Source: Pseudomonas sp. Au-Pse12 (lineage in GTDB: Bacteria; Pseudomonadota; Gammaproteobacteria; Pseudomonadales; Pseudomonadaceae). From it: a DNA stretch of 64,000 nucleotides. Numbering within the stretch: position 1 is the first letter of the stretch; each line of letters opens with the position of its first letter. The stretch spans positions 62,001 to 126,000 of the forward strand of contig NZ_JAJTTH010000014.1 of the NCBI RefSeq assembly GCF_021341665.1. Direction: 5' to 3'. Below the pieces are notes generated by a model, which saw only the letters and a program-made list of their open reading frames with translations, was not told where the DNA came from and did not search any database. The position numbers and the translations under genes are program-made. Positions 25,773-35,421 of this stretch are shown in pieces.

Positions 25773-26272
25773 GGTCGCTCCCCCGCCTGGGCCAGGGTTT
25801 GCAGGCGGTTGCGGATGCCCGCCTGATCGAGGATCAGCTCACTGCGGGTGACATCCATGGCGGTGATCGGGATCACGTAGCGCCAGCGGGTTTCCGGCAG
25901 GTCGCGGTAGGCGGCCAGCACCCCGACATAACGGCTTTGGCTGTCGACGCTGAGCTTGAGGTCGACGCTCTCCCCCGGACGCAGCTCCAGTTCCTCGCTG
26001 GCCACCAGGTCCGGCGCCAGCGCCTCCTTGGCCCGCTCGTAGAGGCTGAAGAAGTCGGCGTTTTCAAAGGCCACCGGGTGCTTGAGTTCCATCAGCCGCA
26101 CCACGATGGGCGACGGCCGGCCATTGAGGTCGGGGTTCAGTTGGTCACTGGCGGTCAACCTGAGGTCGAGCTTGGTCAGGCTGGAATACGGCGACAGTGA
26201 GGTGCACGCGGAGACCAGCAGCAGCGCGAGCAGGGTCGCGGTGTGCAGTACTAAGGCCTTGCAGCGGGACAT
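25769..26272 (-). CDS. tssJ: T6SS outer-membrane lipoprotein TssJ
   Basis: 167 residues from the ATG at 26272, which has AAGGA 8 bp upstream; the ATG at 26281 overlapping the fha stop has no spaced site. Lipobox LLVSAC. The mature domain has the TssJ pattern (DLRLTASDQLNPDLNGRPSPIVVRLMEL, FSLYERAKEAL). It anchors TssM to the outer membrane. This is the Lip2 equivalent of P. aeruginosa. Confidence 0.93.
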   Translation of the reverse strand: MSRCKALVLHTATLLALLLVSACTSLSPYSSLTKLDLRLTASDQLNPDLNGRPSPIVVRLMELKHPVAFENADFFSLYERAKEALAPDLVASEELELRPGESVDLKLSVDSQSRYVGVLAAYRDLPETRWRYVIPITAMDVTRSELILDQAGIRNRLQTLAQAGERP

Positions 26273-26277
26273 GGGGG

Positions 26278-27480
26278 TCATCCTTGATGGGCTTCGGTGT
26301 TGAGGGTGGAGATCAGCCGGTGCTGCTCCTCGTAGGCCTGGGCAAAATCCCGGGCCAGCAGGCGCTCGCTCCAGTCATTGTCCTGACGCAGGTTGTGGTG
26401 ATAGCGCAGGTACGCCCGCCAGTAGCGAGCGGAACTGGCCAGCCAGGGCTGCTTGCCGTCTCGCTCGAAGCGCAAGACCAGCTGTTGTGGCGAGAAATGC
26501 TCCAGGGTGCTGCGCACCGCCGCGCGACTGGCGGCCAGCAGCGCCACCTGATGCGCCTGCAGATCGCCAAAGGCCCGGGCGATGGCTTGCGGCGCGGGTA
26601 ACTGCCCAGGCTTGTCGTCCAGCAGCAACCGGCCCAGGGCTTCACTGGCGTCGACGGCGAAACGCAGCGGGTTCTTGCCGGCGCTCTGGACCACGGTCTG
26701 CGCCAGGCGCAGTTCGTTTTTCAATTCACTGCGGGTGCGCAGGCTCTGCTGCAGGCCGCCGATGCTCTGTTTGAGCAGCGCCGCCGCCTGGATCGCCAGG
26801 GTTTCCCTGGCCTGCGCATCAAGCCCCTTGAGCGACACCCCGAGGGCGTTGCCGAACTGCTCCCAGAACAGCTCGCCGGGGCCGCCGGGGACGGCCGGCG
26901 AAGGTGCTGGTGCCACGGCCGCAGCAGGCGCCACCAGTTCGGGCACCAGCAGGCTCTCGGTGTCGATCCGCGCATAGTCGGCAAAGGACCGCGGGGCCTG
27001 GGGCGGGCTGCGCAGGATCGCCAGCGGATCCTGCTCGCGTGCGCCCTGCTCTTCCTGCGCCAGGGCCACCAGCGGGTCGAGGTGGATAAAGGCGTCATCC
27101 GGAATGACGCTGCCCGCCGGCAGCGGCCGCCCCACTTCGGTAGCCAGATCCTCGCCCAGTGGCACCAGCCGCGCGCGAATCCCGAAGCCCCCCAGCTCAT
27201 AGGTGCTGCCATGCTCGATGCGCAAGGCCTCGCCCTTGCGCAGGCGCGCGCCGCTGTCCTTGAGGACGATGCCGTTACTGCTGGTGTCGGTGAGAAAGAA
27301 CGCCCCCTCGCGATAACTGACCCGGGCGTGATAGTTGGACAGGTGACGCTTGCCGTCGGCGATCACCCAGTCGCAATCCTCGCCGCGACCGATGACACCA
27401 CCGCGGCGCCTGAAAGTCTTGCTGACGCTCTCGGCAGGCAGGCGCTGCGGCGGATCGAGCATTTCAAAAACCAGTTCCAT
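26278..27480 (-). CDS. fha: T6SS forkhead-associated (FHA) protein
   Basis: 400 residues from the ATG at 27480, which has a clear AGGAG site; the frame is open seven codons further. The N-terminal FHA domain carries the phosphothreonine-binding motifs GRGEDCDW, HLSNYHARV and TSSNG. The C-terminal part holds the TagH-type domain conserved in T6SS FHA proteins (about 210-400). A Pro/Ala linker separates them. It is expected to bind a partner phosphorylated by Stk1. Corresponds to Fha2 in HSI-2. Confidence 0.92.
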   Translation of the reverse strand: MELVFEMLDPPQRLPAESVSKTFRRRGGVIGRGEDCDWVIADGKRHLSNYHARVSYREGAFFLTDTSSNGIVLKDSGARLRKGEALRIEHGSTYELGGFGIRARLVPLGEDLATEVGRPLPAGSVIPDDAFIHLDPLVALAQEEQGAREQDPLAILRSPPQAPRSFADYARIDTESLLVPELVAPAAAVAPAPSPAVPGGPGELFWEQFGNALGVSLKGLDAQARETLAIQAAALLKQSIGGLQQSLRTRSELKNELRLAQTVVQSAGKNPLRFAVDASEALGRLLLDDKPGQLPAPQAIARAFGDLQAHQVALLAASRAAVRSTLEHFSPQQLVLRFERDGKQPWLASSARYWRAYLRYHHNLRQDNDWSERLLARDFAQAYEEQHRLISTLNTEAHQG

Positions 27481-27497
27481 GGTGCTGCTCCTTGCGC

Positions 27498-27638
27498 TCA
27501 CTTGCCGCGATTGACCGTCTGCGGGTCGCCAAGCGGGCGATAGTGGTGGTCGTTGAATTTGTAGTTACCACTGCAGCCGCTCAGGTGGCCGGAAACCACC
27601 AGCAACAGCAGGACCAGGGGCCAGTGACGAACAGGCAT
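27498..27638 (-). CDS. small T6SS-associated lipoprotein
   Basis: 46 residues, with a GGAG site about 9 bp before the ATG at 27638. Signal and lipobox: MPVRHWPLVLLLLVVSGHLSGC, followed by a 24-residue mature peptide SGNYKFNDHHYRPLGDP... It sits between the sigma-54 activator and fha and 17 bp before the fha start. A small lipoprotein at this place recurs in some Pseudomonas HSI-2-like loci as far as I recall; no function is established. It could assist the membrane complex. Confidence 0.7.
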   Translation of the reverse strand: MPVRHWPLVLLLLVVSGHLSGCSGNYKFNDHHYRPLGDPQTVNRGK

Positions 27639-27724
27639 CGGCGGATCTCCAGATAAGGGAAAAGGGCTGCGGCCGCACGGCATGCGCAGGCCGCCGAGCA
27701 AGGGTGCACGGGGGGCGGCCGGGC

Positions 27725-29251
27725 TCACTGGTGCACCTCCTGTGGCTCTTCGGGCTGGAGCTTCAAGCGCGCCAGGCGGTAATGCAGGGCTCGGCGCGAC
27801 ATGCCCAGCTCACGGGCCGCATGGGTACGATTGCCAGCGTGTTTGTGCAGGCACTCCAGCAGCAGGCCGCGTTCGACCTGCTCCATGCGCAGGCGCAGGT
27901 TCAACGATTGCACATCGACCCGCGCAGAGCGCCGCAGCAGCAAGTGTTCGGGGAGCAACTCGCGGCCCTCACAGAGCAGCACCGCGCGCTCCACCAGGCC
28001 CTTGAGCTCGCGCACGTTGCCGGGGAAGGCGTAGGCCCCGAGCATGTGCAGGGCGCTGTCGGACCAGGCCAGCACCTCGCGCTGCAGGAAGGCGCAGGTC
28101 TTGTCGCAGAAGTAGCGCGCCAGGATCGGGATGTCGCCTTCGCGTTCGCGCAAGGCGGGCAATTCGATGGGGAACTGGCCCAGGCGGTAGTACAGGTCTT
28201 CGCGGAACTCGCCGCTGCTCACCAGGGCCGGCAGGTCACGGTGGGTGGCGGCGATGATGCGCACATCGATCTTGCGGGTGTGGTTGTCGCCCAAGGGGCG
28301 GATCTCGCCCTCCTGCAGCACCCGCAACAGCTTGGCTTGCAGGGGCAGCGGCATGTCGCCGACTTCATCCAGCAGCAGCGTGCCGCCGTCCGCCGCCTCG
28401 AACAGGCCGATGCGGTCGCTGTCGGCACCGGTGAACGCACCCTTGCGATAGCCGAACAGCTCGCTTTCCAGCAGGTGCTCGGGCAACGCCGCGCAGTTCT
28501 GCACGATGAAGGGCCGCAAGCGACGCGGGCCGTAATCGTGGATGGCCCGCGCCACCACTTCCTTGCCGGTGCCGGTCTCGCCCTGAAGCAGGACGGTATA
28601 GGGGCTGTGCAGCACCTTGCTGATCAACTGGCAGGTCTGGCGCATCGCCAGGCTCTTGCCGACCAGGCCGTAGTCACTGGCCCGACGCTGGGCCGCGGGC
28701 GCGCCCTGGAGCGCAACCGCACTGCGCTGCCAGCGCTGGCGCAGGCTGAGCTGGGCCAGCAGGAAGGACCCGGACAGGCCCAGGGAGCCAGCAAAGCCCT
28801 GCAACTGGGCAGGGGCGCGACTGGCACACAGCAACAACCCCTGCACCGCACCCTGGGCATTGGCCAGGGGCACGCACAACAGGCAATGCCAGGGATCGCC
28901 CGCCTCCGGCAGGAAGTCGGTCCGGTACAAGCCGTTCCCCAGGTCCGCCAGGAACAGCACGCGGTTCTGGCAGAGGCAGAACTGCAACAATTGTTCGTCG
29001 TGGTAGTCCGCCGGCAAGACCTCGGCGGCGCGTGGCGCGCTGCTGCCTTGCAGGTGCTCGGCGCACAGGCCGAGGTGAGTGTGGGCGGCATCCAGCAGGT
29101 ACAACTGAGTCAGCTCGCAACCGCTGAGCCGGGCGACGGCCCCAACAAAGTCCGCGAGCAGGCTGGCCTCGTCCCGGGCATGCCCGAGGTCGCGGTACAT
29201 CCCCAGCAGGGATTCGGCATAGGCCAGTGGTTGGGCTATCTGGGTAAACAT
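27725..29251 (-). CDS. sigma-54-dependent transcriptional activator of the T6SS (Sfa type)
   Basis: 508 residues. N-terminal GAF-like sensor region (about 1-180), central AAA+ domain with Walker A GETGTGKE, the sigma-54 contact loop GAFTGA and Walker B GGTLLLDEVGDM, and a C-terminal Fis-type helix-turn-helix (NRTHAARELGMSRRALHYRL). The ATG at 29251 is chosen because GAGGTGG lies 8 bp upstream; a GTG at 29275 would overlap clpV. It should activate RpoN-dependent promoters of T6SS genes, as proposed for Sfa2 of P. aeruginosa. No receiver domain, so it is not a response regulator. Confidence 0.92.
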   Translation of the reverse strand: MFTQIAQPLAYAESLLGMYRDLGHARDEASLLADFVGAVARLSGCELTQLYLLDAAHTHLGLCAEHLQGSSAPRAAEVLPADYHDEQLLQFCLCQNRVLFLADLGNGLYRTDFLPEAGDPWHCLLCVPLANAQGAVQGLLLCASRAPAQLQGFAGSLGLSGSFLLAQLSLRQRWQRSAVALQGAPAAQRRASDYGLVGKSLAMRQTCQLISKVLHSPYTVLLQGETGTGKEVVARAIHDYGPRRLRPFIVQNCAALPEHLLESELFGYRKGAFTGADSDRIGLFEAADGGTLLLDEVGDMPLPLQAKLLRVLQEGEIRPLGDNHTRKIDVRIIAATHRDLPALVSSGEFREDLYYRLGQFPIELPALREREGDIPILARYFCDKTCAFLQREVLAWSDSALHMLGAYAFPGNVRELKGLVERAVLLCEGRELLPEHLLLRRSARVDVQSLNLRLRMEQVERGLLLECLHKHAGNRTHAARELGMSRRALHYRLARLKLQPEEPQEVHQ

Positions 29252-29261
29252 CGTGGCCACC

Positions 29262-31883
29262 TCACGCGAACTCACAGGTCACGTTGCCCTGGCCATCCAG
29301 CGTGGCATGCACCTGCTTGAGGCTCTCGCCGGTCGCCATGGCCTGCAGCAGGCGGTCGGCCACCCGGGGAACCAACTGCGCCTCCAACAGGTGATCGATC
29401 AGCCGCGCGCCGCTGTCGCTTTGCCCGCAATGCTCGGCCAAGTGCCCGACCAGCGCCTGGCAGTGGCTGAACTGCAACTGCCGGCGCAGCAGGCGCTGGC
29501 CCAGGCGCTGCAATTTGATTTCGATCAGCTCGCGCAACACCGGCCCGTCCACCGGGTAGAACGGCACCACGCGCATGCGCGCCAGCAACGCCGGCTTGAA
29601 GTGCGCGCTGAGGGCCGGCCGGATCGCCGCTTCCAGGGCTTCGGCACTGGGCCTTTGGCCCTGCGCGCAGAGTGCATCGATGCGCTCGCTGGCCAGGTTC
29701 GAGGTCATCAGGATCAGCGTGTTGCGAAAGTCGATCTCGCGCCCTTCACCGTCATTGGCCAGGCCCTTGTCGAAGATCTGGTAGAACAGGTTGAGCACAT
29801 CCGGATCGGCCTTTTCCACTTCGTCCAGCAGCACCACCGAATAGGGTTTCTGCCGCACCGCTTCGGTGAGCATGCCGCCTTCGCCGTAACCGACGTAGCC
29901 GGGCGGCGCGCCGATCAGGCGCGAGACGGTGTGTTTCTCCTGGAACTCGGACATGTTGATGGTGGTCAGGAAACGCTCGCCGCCATACAGCAGGTCCGCC
30001 AGGGCCAGGGCCGTCTCGGTCTTGCCAACGCCACTGGGCCCCACCAGCAGGAACACCCCCACCGGCGCGTCGGGTTGGTTCAGGCCGGCGGCGCTGGCGC
30101 GCATTGAACGGTCAAGGGCCTGCACGGCCTGCTCCTGCCCGCGAATCCGTGCCCGCAGGTCGTCGGCGAAACTGGCCACGCGGGCGTTGTGCTCGCGCGC
30201 CAGCTGTTCCTGGGGCACCCCGGTCCAGGCGCTGATCACTTCCGCCACCAGCCGCGGGCACACCTCGAAGCTCACCAGGCGCTCTTCGGCCTGGGCCGCG
30301 CTCAGCGCGCGGTGGACTGCCGTCAGCTCGGTTTCCAGCGCCTGCAGGTGCTCCTCGGGCTCGCGGCCAGGCGCTTGCCCGTCTGTGGAAGCAACCGCCA
30401 GCGCCTCCCGGGCCAGGGCCAATTCCTGGCGCAGCGCCAGCAGGCGTTCGGCCTGCTGGCGTTGCTCGGCCCAGCGCTGCTCCAGGGCCAGTTGCTCGAC
30501 CTCGGCCTCCAGCAGGCGTTGCTCCAGCAACTGCAACGCGTCGTGGTCGATCTCCAGCCCGGCTTCGGCATCCCGGCGCAGGGCCTGCTGCTGACGGCCG
30601 CCTTGCGCCCGTTCGGCCCGCAACCGCTCCAGGCTTTGCGGCGCGGTGGCGAGGCTGATGCGCACCCGGGCGCAGGCGGTATCAAGCACGTCGACGGCCT
30701 TGTCCGGCAGCTGCCGACCCGCCAGGTAACGGGCCGACAATTCGGCTGCCGCCACCACGGCATCGTCGCGCAGGTAGATGCCGTGGCTCTTTTCATAGAC
30801 CCGGGCCAGGCCGCGCAGGATGGTCACCGCTTCGTCGACGCGAGGCTCATGCAACTGCACTGGCTGGAAGCGCCGGGCCAGGGCCGGGTCCTTCTCGAAG
30901 TACTTCTTGTATTCGCTCCAGGTGGTGGCGGCGATGGTCCGCAGCTCGCCCCGAGCCAGGGCCGGCTTGAGCAGGTTGGCCGCATCGCTGCCCCCGGCGT
31001 TGCCACCCGCGCCGATCAGGGTGTGGGCCTCATCGATGAAAATGATGATCGGCCGCGGCGCCGCCTTGACCTCGTCGATCACGCCTTTCAGGCGCCGCTC
31101 GAACTCGCCCTTGACGCTGGCCCCGGCCTGCAGCAGGCCCATGTCCAGCGACAGCAGCTCGACCCCCTGCAGCGCCTGTGGCACCTCGCCGGCGACAATG
31201 CGTGACGCCAGGCCTTCGACCACCGCGGTCTTGCCGACCCCGGCCTCGCCGACAATGATCGGGTTGTTCTTGCGCCGCCGGGCCAGGATATCCACCATCT
31301 GGCGGATCGCATCGTCGCGGCACAGCACCGGGTCGAGGGTGCCGTCCCGGGCCTGCTGGGTGAGGTTGTGGGTGAAGCGCTGCAGCAGTGACTCGCCGCC
31401 CGCCGCCGGCTGACCGCTCGCCCCCCGCTCGCCCTGCTGAGCCAGGGCGAAATCCTTCAAGCGTTCGATGTTCAGCCGCGCCAGCAACGGCTGGTAGCGA
31501 CTGCCGGCATAGCGCAGCGGGTTGCGCAGCAACGCCAGGATCAACGCGGCCTGCTCCACCTGGGTCTGCCCCAGCTCCAGGTTGGCCACCAGCAGCGCAT
31601 CCTGCAGCCATTGCACCAGTTCCGGGGCGAATACCGGATTGCGCGACGCGCTGTGCTCGGCCCCGGCCTGCAACACGCCACTGAGTTCACCGAGGTCGAT
31701 CGCGGCATCCTGCAGGGCCCTGGCGAGCAGGCCCTGGGGGCGTTCGAGCAACTCCAGCAGCAGGTCTTCCACCAGGATCTTGCTGCCGCCCCGGGCCACG
31801 CAACGCTCGGCGCAGCGCTCCAGATCACGGCGGGTATCGGCATCCAGTGCCTGGATCAGTTGTTGCAGATCTACGTTGATCAT
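29262..31883 (-). CDS. clpV: T6SS sheath-recycling ATPase ClpV (TssH)
   Basis: 873 residues from the ATG at 31883 (AAGGA upstream). N-terminal Clp repeat domain, first AAA+ with GEAGVGKTAVVEG and VELLSLDMG, middle coiled-coil, and second AAA+ with GPSGVGKTETALALADLLYGG and the C-terminal D2-small domain. It disassembles contracted TssB/TssC sheaths. It lies 11 bp after the tssG stop. Confidence 0.95.
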   Translation of the reverse strand: MINVDLQQLIQALDADTRRDLERCAERCVARGGSKILVEDLLLELLERPQGLLARALQDAAIDLGELSGVLQAGAEHSASRNPVFAPELVQWLQDALLVANLELGQTQVEQAALILALLRNPLRYAGSRYQPLLARLNIERLKDFALAQQGERGASGQPAAGGESLLQRFTHNLTQQARDGTLDPVLCRDDAIRQMVDILARRRKNNPIIVGEAGVGKTAVVEGLASRIVAGEVPQALQGVELLSLDMGLLQAGASVKGEFERRLKGVIDEVKAAPRPIIIFIDEAHTLIGAGGNAGGSDAANLLKPALARGELRTIAATTWSEYKKYFEKDPALARRFQPVQLHEPRVDEAVTILRGLARVYEKSHGIYLRDDAVVAAAELSARYLAGRQLPDKAVDVLDTACARVRISLATAPQSLERLRAERAQGGRQQQALRRDAEAGLEIDHDALQLLEQRLLEAEVEQLALEQRWAEQRQQAERLLALRQELALAREALAVASTDGQAPGREPEEHLQALETELTAVHRALSAAQAEERLVSFEVCPRLVAEVISAWTGVPQEQLAREHNARVASFADDLRARIRGQEQAVQALDRSMRASAAGLNQPDAPVGVFLLVGPSGVGKTETALALADLLYGGERFLTTINMSEFQEKHTVSRLIGAPPGYVGYGEGGMLTEAVRQKPYSVVLLDEVEKADPDVLNLFYQIFDKGLANDGEGREIDFRNTLILMTSNLASERIDALCAQGQRPSAEALEAAIRPALSAHFKPALLARMRVVPFYPVDGPVLRELIEIKLQRLGQRLLRRQLQFSHCQALVGHLAEHCGQSDSGARLIDHLLEAQLVPRVADRLLQAMATGESLKQVHATLDGQGNVTCEFA

Positions 31884-31894
31884 CGATCTCGTCC

Positions 31895-32902
31895 TTAATG
31901 AGAGAGGCTGCCCAGGGTCACCACGCCGTCGGCGCGTTCGCGTCCCAGCCAGCTGGTCCAGCCCAGGCGACAGGCGTTTTGTTCGCCGATGCACAGTTCA
32001 CGGATTTCTTCCTGGCGCAGCACCAGGCGAATGTCGTAGTCCAGCGGGTCGCGCAAGGTGAAGCGCACCAGCGCGCAGAGCGGTTGGTAGCCGAAGCCGA
32101 TCGGCAGGAATTCATGAAAGCGTTGCCAGTCGAGCTCGCGGATATGGATGCGGAACTTGCCGCTGCGATCGCGCACCCGCTCCCCCAGCACCAGGTCCTC
32201 GCCGAGCACGCTGTTGCCCAGGCCCAGGCGGTTGCGCTGCTCGTGGAGAATCTCCACTCGGCGCTCGATGCACTGCTCGATCACCAACTGCGCATGCTTG
32301 AAGTAGTAACGCAGCACCGCCTCGATCAACGCCGCCGAGTGGGCCCGCAGGCTCAAGAGCCCGAGGTAGGGCAGCAGGCGTTTCCAGTTCAACTCCCGGG
32401 CCTGGCGAATCTCCACGCCGCCCAGGCCGATCAAGGCGAACAGCTGGCTGGAGAACGGGTCCAGGGCGCCACTGGAGAAGCTCGCGCGATAGCGGTACTT
32501 GCGCCAGATCGGCAGCATCAGACGTTGCAGGCGGTGGTGGAACAGGTCGAGGAAATGGCGCGTCGGGTTGCCTTCCTCACCATCCCCCAGCGCCTGTTCG
32601 CCATAGAAGGCCGGCAACGGCGAGCCCGCGCCGAACAGGCCGATCAGGTTGAAGCGCAGGCGCGCATGCAACAGGCCGTGCTCTTCGAAAAACTCCACCC
32701 GATCGACATCGCTACCAGGGAATCCCAGGCTCGGATTGGCCTGGAACTCCAGCTGATCGTAGAGTTCGTCATCACTCAGGTTGGGGTGAGCATCACGCAG
32801 TCGATCGACCACCAGCATCACCGCCTGGAACAGCGAGTACTCCCGTATACCCCGGGACAGCTCGCTTAAAGCAGGGGCTGCAAGCCCATGCGTGGCGTCC
32901 AT
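31895..32902 (-). CDS. tssG: T6SS baseplate protein TssG
   Basis: 335 residues. Typical TssG pattern: YSLFQAVMLVVDRL near the start, VDRVEFFEEHGLLHARLRFNLIGLFGAGSPLP, and FLDLFHHRLQRLMLPIWRKYRY in the middle. Part of the wedge (TssE/F/G/K). The start overlaps the tssF 3' end by 37 bp; the family usually begins near an SRGIREYSLFQ segment, so the first ~15 residues could be dispensable. Confidence 0.93.
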   Translation of the reverse strand: MDATHGLAAPALSELSRGIREYSLFQAVMLVVDRLRDAHPNLSDDELYDQLEFQANPSLGFPGSDVDRVEFFEEHGLLHARLRFNLIGLFGAGSPLPAFYGEQALGDGEEGNPTRHFLDLFHHRLQRLMLPIWRKYRYRASFSSGALDPFSSQLFALIGLGGVEIRQARELNWKRLLPYLGLLSLRAHSAALIEAVLRYYFKHAQLVIEQCIERRVEILHEQRNRLGLGNSVLGEDLVLGERVRDRSGKFRIHIRELDWQRFHEFLPIGFGYQPLCALVRFTLRDPLDYDIRLVLRQEEIRELCIGEQNACRLGWTSWLGRERADGVVTLGSLSH

Positions 32903-34653
32903 TGGTACACCTCTCCTTGTGTACTGTTTACCCGCAGCTCGTGGTACGAATTGAGGCTGGCGTAAAGCGCGAAAAACTCGTTGAGCACCGAGGCGAAGAT
33001 GAACAGGTCGCCTTCGCCGATATAGCCCTGTGGGTCGATGGTCAGCTCGGTGCGCAGGCCTCGCAGCGGCAGGCCGCGGTGCAGGCGATCGACGTGTTCA
33101 TGACGGATCGACTTGAGCCCGCCGAGCAGACGTTTGCTGACCCGTTCGGCGTGCTGGTCGTAGTACCGCGGCAGGTCATAGGTTTCGAGAATCACCTTGA
33201 GCGCATCGACGTTGGCCAGCGACAGGTAGTTGAGGGACATGTTGCTGATCAGTTTCCACAGAAAATCGCGATTGAGCGGCGGCGCGTAACTGGAAGTGGC
33301 CGCGGTGATATTGCGAAAACTGAGGAAATCCGGCGTCGCCTCGCAAGGCAGGTTGATGTCCCCCAGGCGCAGCTGGCGAGGCAGATTCTGGTTAGTGCAG
33401 GTCAGCTCGATGGACAGGGTTTCCTGGGCCTCGGATTGGCGAATGGCGAAACTCAGGTAGGTGTCCAGGCCGTCATGCAGCAACGACGAACGCTGGCGGA
33501 TGCTGTAGTGCGGGCGGCTCTGGGGCACGTCGAAACTGGGGTCATGCTCGAAGGATTCGAACGGTACATAGTCCTGGTAGCCAACCCCGCCCGGCGCCCA
33601 GCCGGTGACTGAATCCACCGAGAACACCCCGCAGTTTTCCAGGTCGTATTCCGCCGGCAGCAACAGATACTCGTCCTGCTTGCCGTCGAGGCGGATCGGC
33701 AGCGCGTCGTGCTTGAACAGGTTGACGATGGGCGTGCAGTACAGCTTGACGTTGTCCAGGGTCGGGCGCAGGCGCTGGATGCCGCTCTTGCGGATATCGA
33801 AGCGCAACTCCAGCCCGCGCACCTGCTTGAGGCTGTCTTCGGGCAGTGAACGCAACGCCTCCAGGCCGCCGAGATCGACGAACAGGAACTTGTCCTGGAA
33901 GGAGAAATACTCCTGCAGATAGCGGTAGCCACGGAAGGTGTTCAGCGGGTACGGGATCAGCGCCTCCTCCTCGGCAAACCCCACCGGCTGCAGCTGGCTG
34001 GCTGGAATCTTCAACGACAGCGGGTCGCCGTTGGCGCCTTGGAGCGGCGCGCCGCCTTCCTGCAACGGCACCAGCTCGATACTTTCCAGGTTGCGCAGCA
34101 GGCTCAGGTAGAGCATCTGGCTGATATAACGCTCACCGGCCAGGTGCAGCCGCAAGCGGCTGAGCTCCAGCTCGCCGACATGGCCGTCGCAGCTCATGTG
34201 CAGGTGCAGGCTGAGCAAGGCGCCATCGCCCTTCACCGAATAGCTCAGCCCGCTCAGGTCCAGGGGCAATACCTCGGTGGGATAGCAGGTACGGAAGCGG
34301 CAGCGCACCTCATTGACCGGCTGGCTTTCCACCGGGGTATCCCGAGGCACCGCCACCGCTGGCCCCGAGCGCTGCAACGGATCGAACTGCAAGACGCTGA
34401 ACGCCGGCAACGGCCGCATGTAGTTCGGCCATAGCAGGTGCATCAACGAATGGCTGAGCTCCGGCAGTTCGTCATCAAGTTTTTGCCGCAGGCGCCCGGT
34501 AAGAAAGGCGAAGCCTTCCAGCAAGCGCTCCACATCCGGGTCCCGCCCGGCCTGCCCGAGAAACGGAGCCAGCGCCGGACTACGCTCGGCGAAACGCCGG
34601 CCCAACTGGCGCAGCGCGGTCAGTTCGCTTTGGTAGTAGTGGTTGAAGGACAT
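32866..34653 (-). CDS. tssF: T6SS baseplate protein TssF
   Basis: 595 residues, normal length. Starts FNHYYQSELTALRQLGRRFAERSPALAPFLG and contains DPDVERLLEGFAFLTGRLRQKLDDELPEL, both diagnostic of TssF/VasA. It forms the wedge with TssG. It is separated from tssE by the PAAR cassette, which is not the usual arrangement. Confidence 0.95.
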   Translation of the reverse strand: MSFNHYYQSELTALRQLGRRFAERSPALAPFLGQAGRDPDVERLLEGFAFLTGRLRQKLDDELPELSHSLMHLLWPNYMRPLPAFSVLQFDPLQRSGPAVAVPRDTPVESQPVNEVRCRFRTCYPTEVLPLDLSGLSYSVKGDGALLSLHLHMSCDGHVGELELSRLRLHLAGERYISQMLYLSLLRNLESIELVPLQEGGAPLQGANGDPLSLKIPASQLQPVGFAEEEALIPYPLNTFRGYRYLQEYFSFQDKFLFVDLGGLEALRSLPEDSLKQVRGLELRFDIRKSGIQRLRPTLDNVKLYCTPIVNLFKHDALPIRLDGKQDEYLLLPAEYDLENCGVFSVDSVTGWAPGGVGYQDYVPFESFEHDPSFDVPQSRPHYSIRQRSSLLHDGLDTYLSFAIRQSEAQETLSIELTCTNQNLPRQLRLGDINLPCEATPDFLSFRNITAATSSYAPPLNRDFLWKLISNMSLNYLSLANVDALKVILETYDLPRYYDQHAERVSKRLLGGLKSIRHEHVDRLHRGLPLRGLRTELTIDPQGYIGEGDLFIFASVLNEFFALYASLNSYHELRVNSTQGEVYQWTPRMGLQPLL

Positions 34654-34904
34654 GGCGTACCTGCCTGGAGTGAGTGAAATGGGCGAGCGCTGAAAATGCC
34701 CCGGTTCAGGGTGATGTTTGAATCCGTGTTGTCACTTCCGAAAACAGCCGTTCCAAGGAAGCTTTTAAAACTATTACGGCAATACTCAAGCAACCTCCCA
34801 ATACGCTATCAATGAGCGGACAAACCAAAAAACAGGAAAACCTCTTCACACTTTGCAAGAGACAAACGAGCACTTTCGTGCCCCTACAGCAAGAGCCTCC
34901 CCAT
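34654..34904. other. AT-rich intergenic gap upstream of tssF
   Basis: No gene supported. The minus-strand side would have to hold the ribosome site and possibly a promoter for tssF, because the two AT-rich genes upstream interrupt the structural operon. No specific promoter motif was identified. Confidence 0.3.
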
Positions 34905-35324
34905 CTAATTTTTAAAATGGGTATAAGGTGTATTACTTACAAAAACATTCATCCAGCTCTCTTCCCATTCCGGCATGGAAATGACAAACAGCTTTTTCTG
35001 CCAATCAAACTTGATCCAATAAATTCCAACCTCATGATCATTTTCAAATGCCCGCATATCCAAAGACTGCGTGTCGTACAAAGGTGTTCGGTAGACTTTT
35101 TCAGGAGCCTGCCTATCAATGACTCGAAGATAAGCCATTCCACCCAGAAAGAAGACGCCATCAACACGCACATTTTCCATCACAAATCGGCCAGACGGAC
35201 TTATCAGTGCAGTACTCGCGGGATACCCAAGCATTACGTTTACGGTGTATGCCAACACTGTACCCAACACGACAGCGGCTAGGATTGTTCGCCGAAACCA
35301 TTTGCTTTTGGCCATCTTCATCAT
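34905..35324 (-). CDS. membrane-anchored small protein, candidate immunity protein
   Basis: 139 residues from ATG at 35324 (next ATG at 35321; a longer start at 35348 is possible). An N-terminal basic stretch (KMAKSKWFRR) and one hydrophobic segment (TILAAVVLGTVLAYTVNVMLG) suggest a signal anchor with a periplasmic C-terminal domain of about 105 residues. No family recognised. AT-rich compared with the T6SS genes on either side. It directly follows the DUF6402-like gene (73 bp) in a PAAR cassette, so an immunity role is the leading inference. Confidence 0.6.
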   Translation of the reverse strand: MMKMAKSKWFRRTILAAVVLGTVLAYTVNVMLGYPASTALISPSGRFVMENVRVDGVFFLGGMAYLRVIDRQAPEKVYRTPLYDTQSLDMRAFENDHEVGIYWIKFDWQKKLFVISMPEWEESWMNVFVSNTPYTHFKN

Positions 35325-35421
35325 TGCGCACCACCCGATTCCCAGCACTCGCCTCAGATCAAAAAACAGACATTAAAAATAATACCCATGCTGTTTTTTT
35401 GCCCCACACGAAACTTCACTC

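Noticed and set aside
34812..35282. A plus-strand 156-codon frame in the AT-rich insert
   Set aside because: Antisense to the membrane-anchored protein, no ribosome site and no signal or domain.
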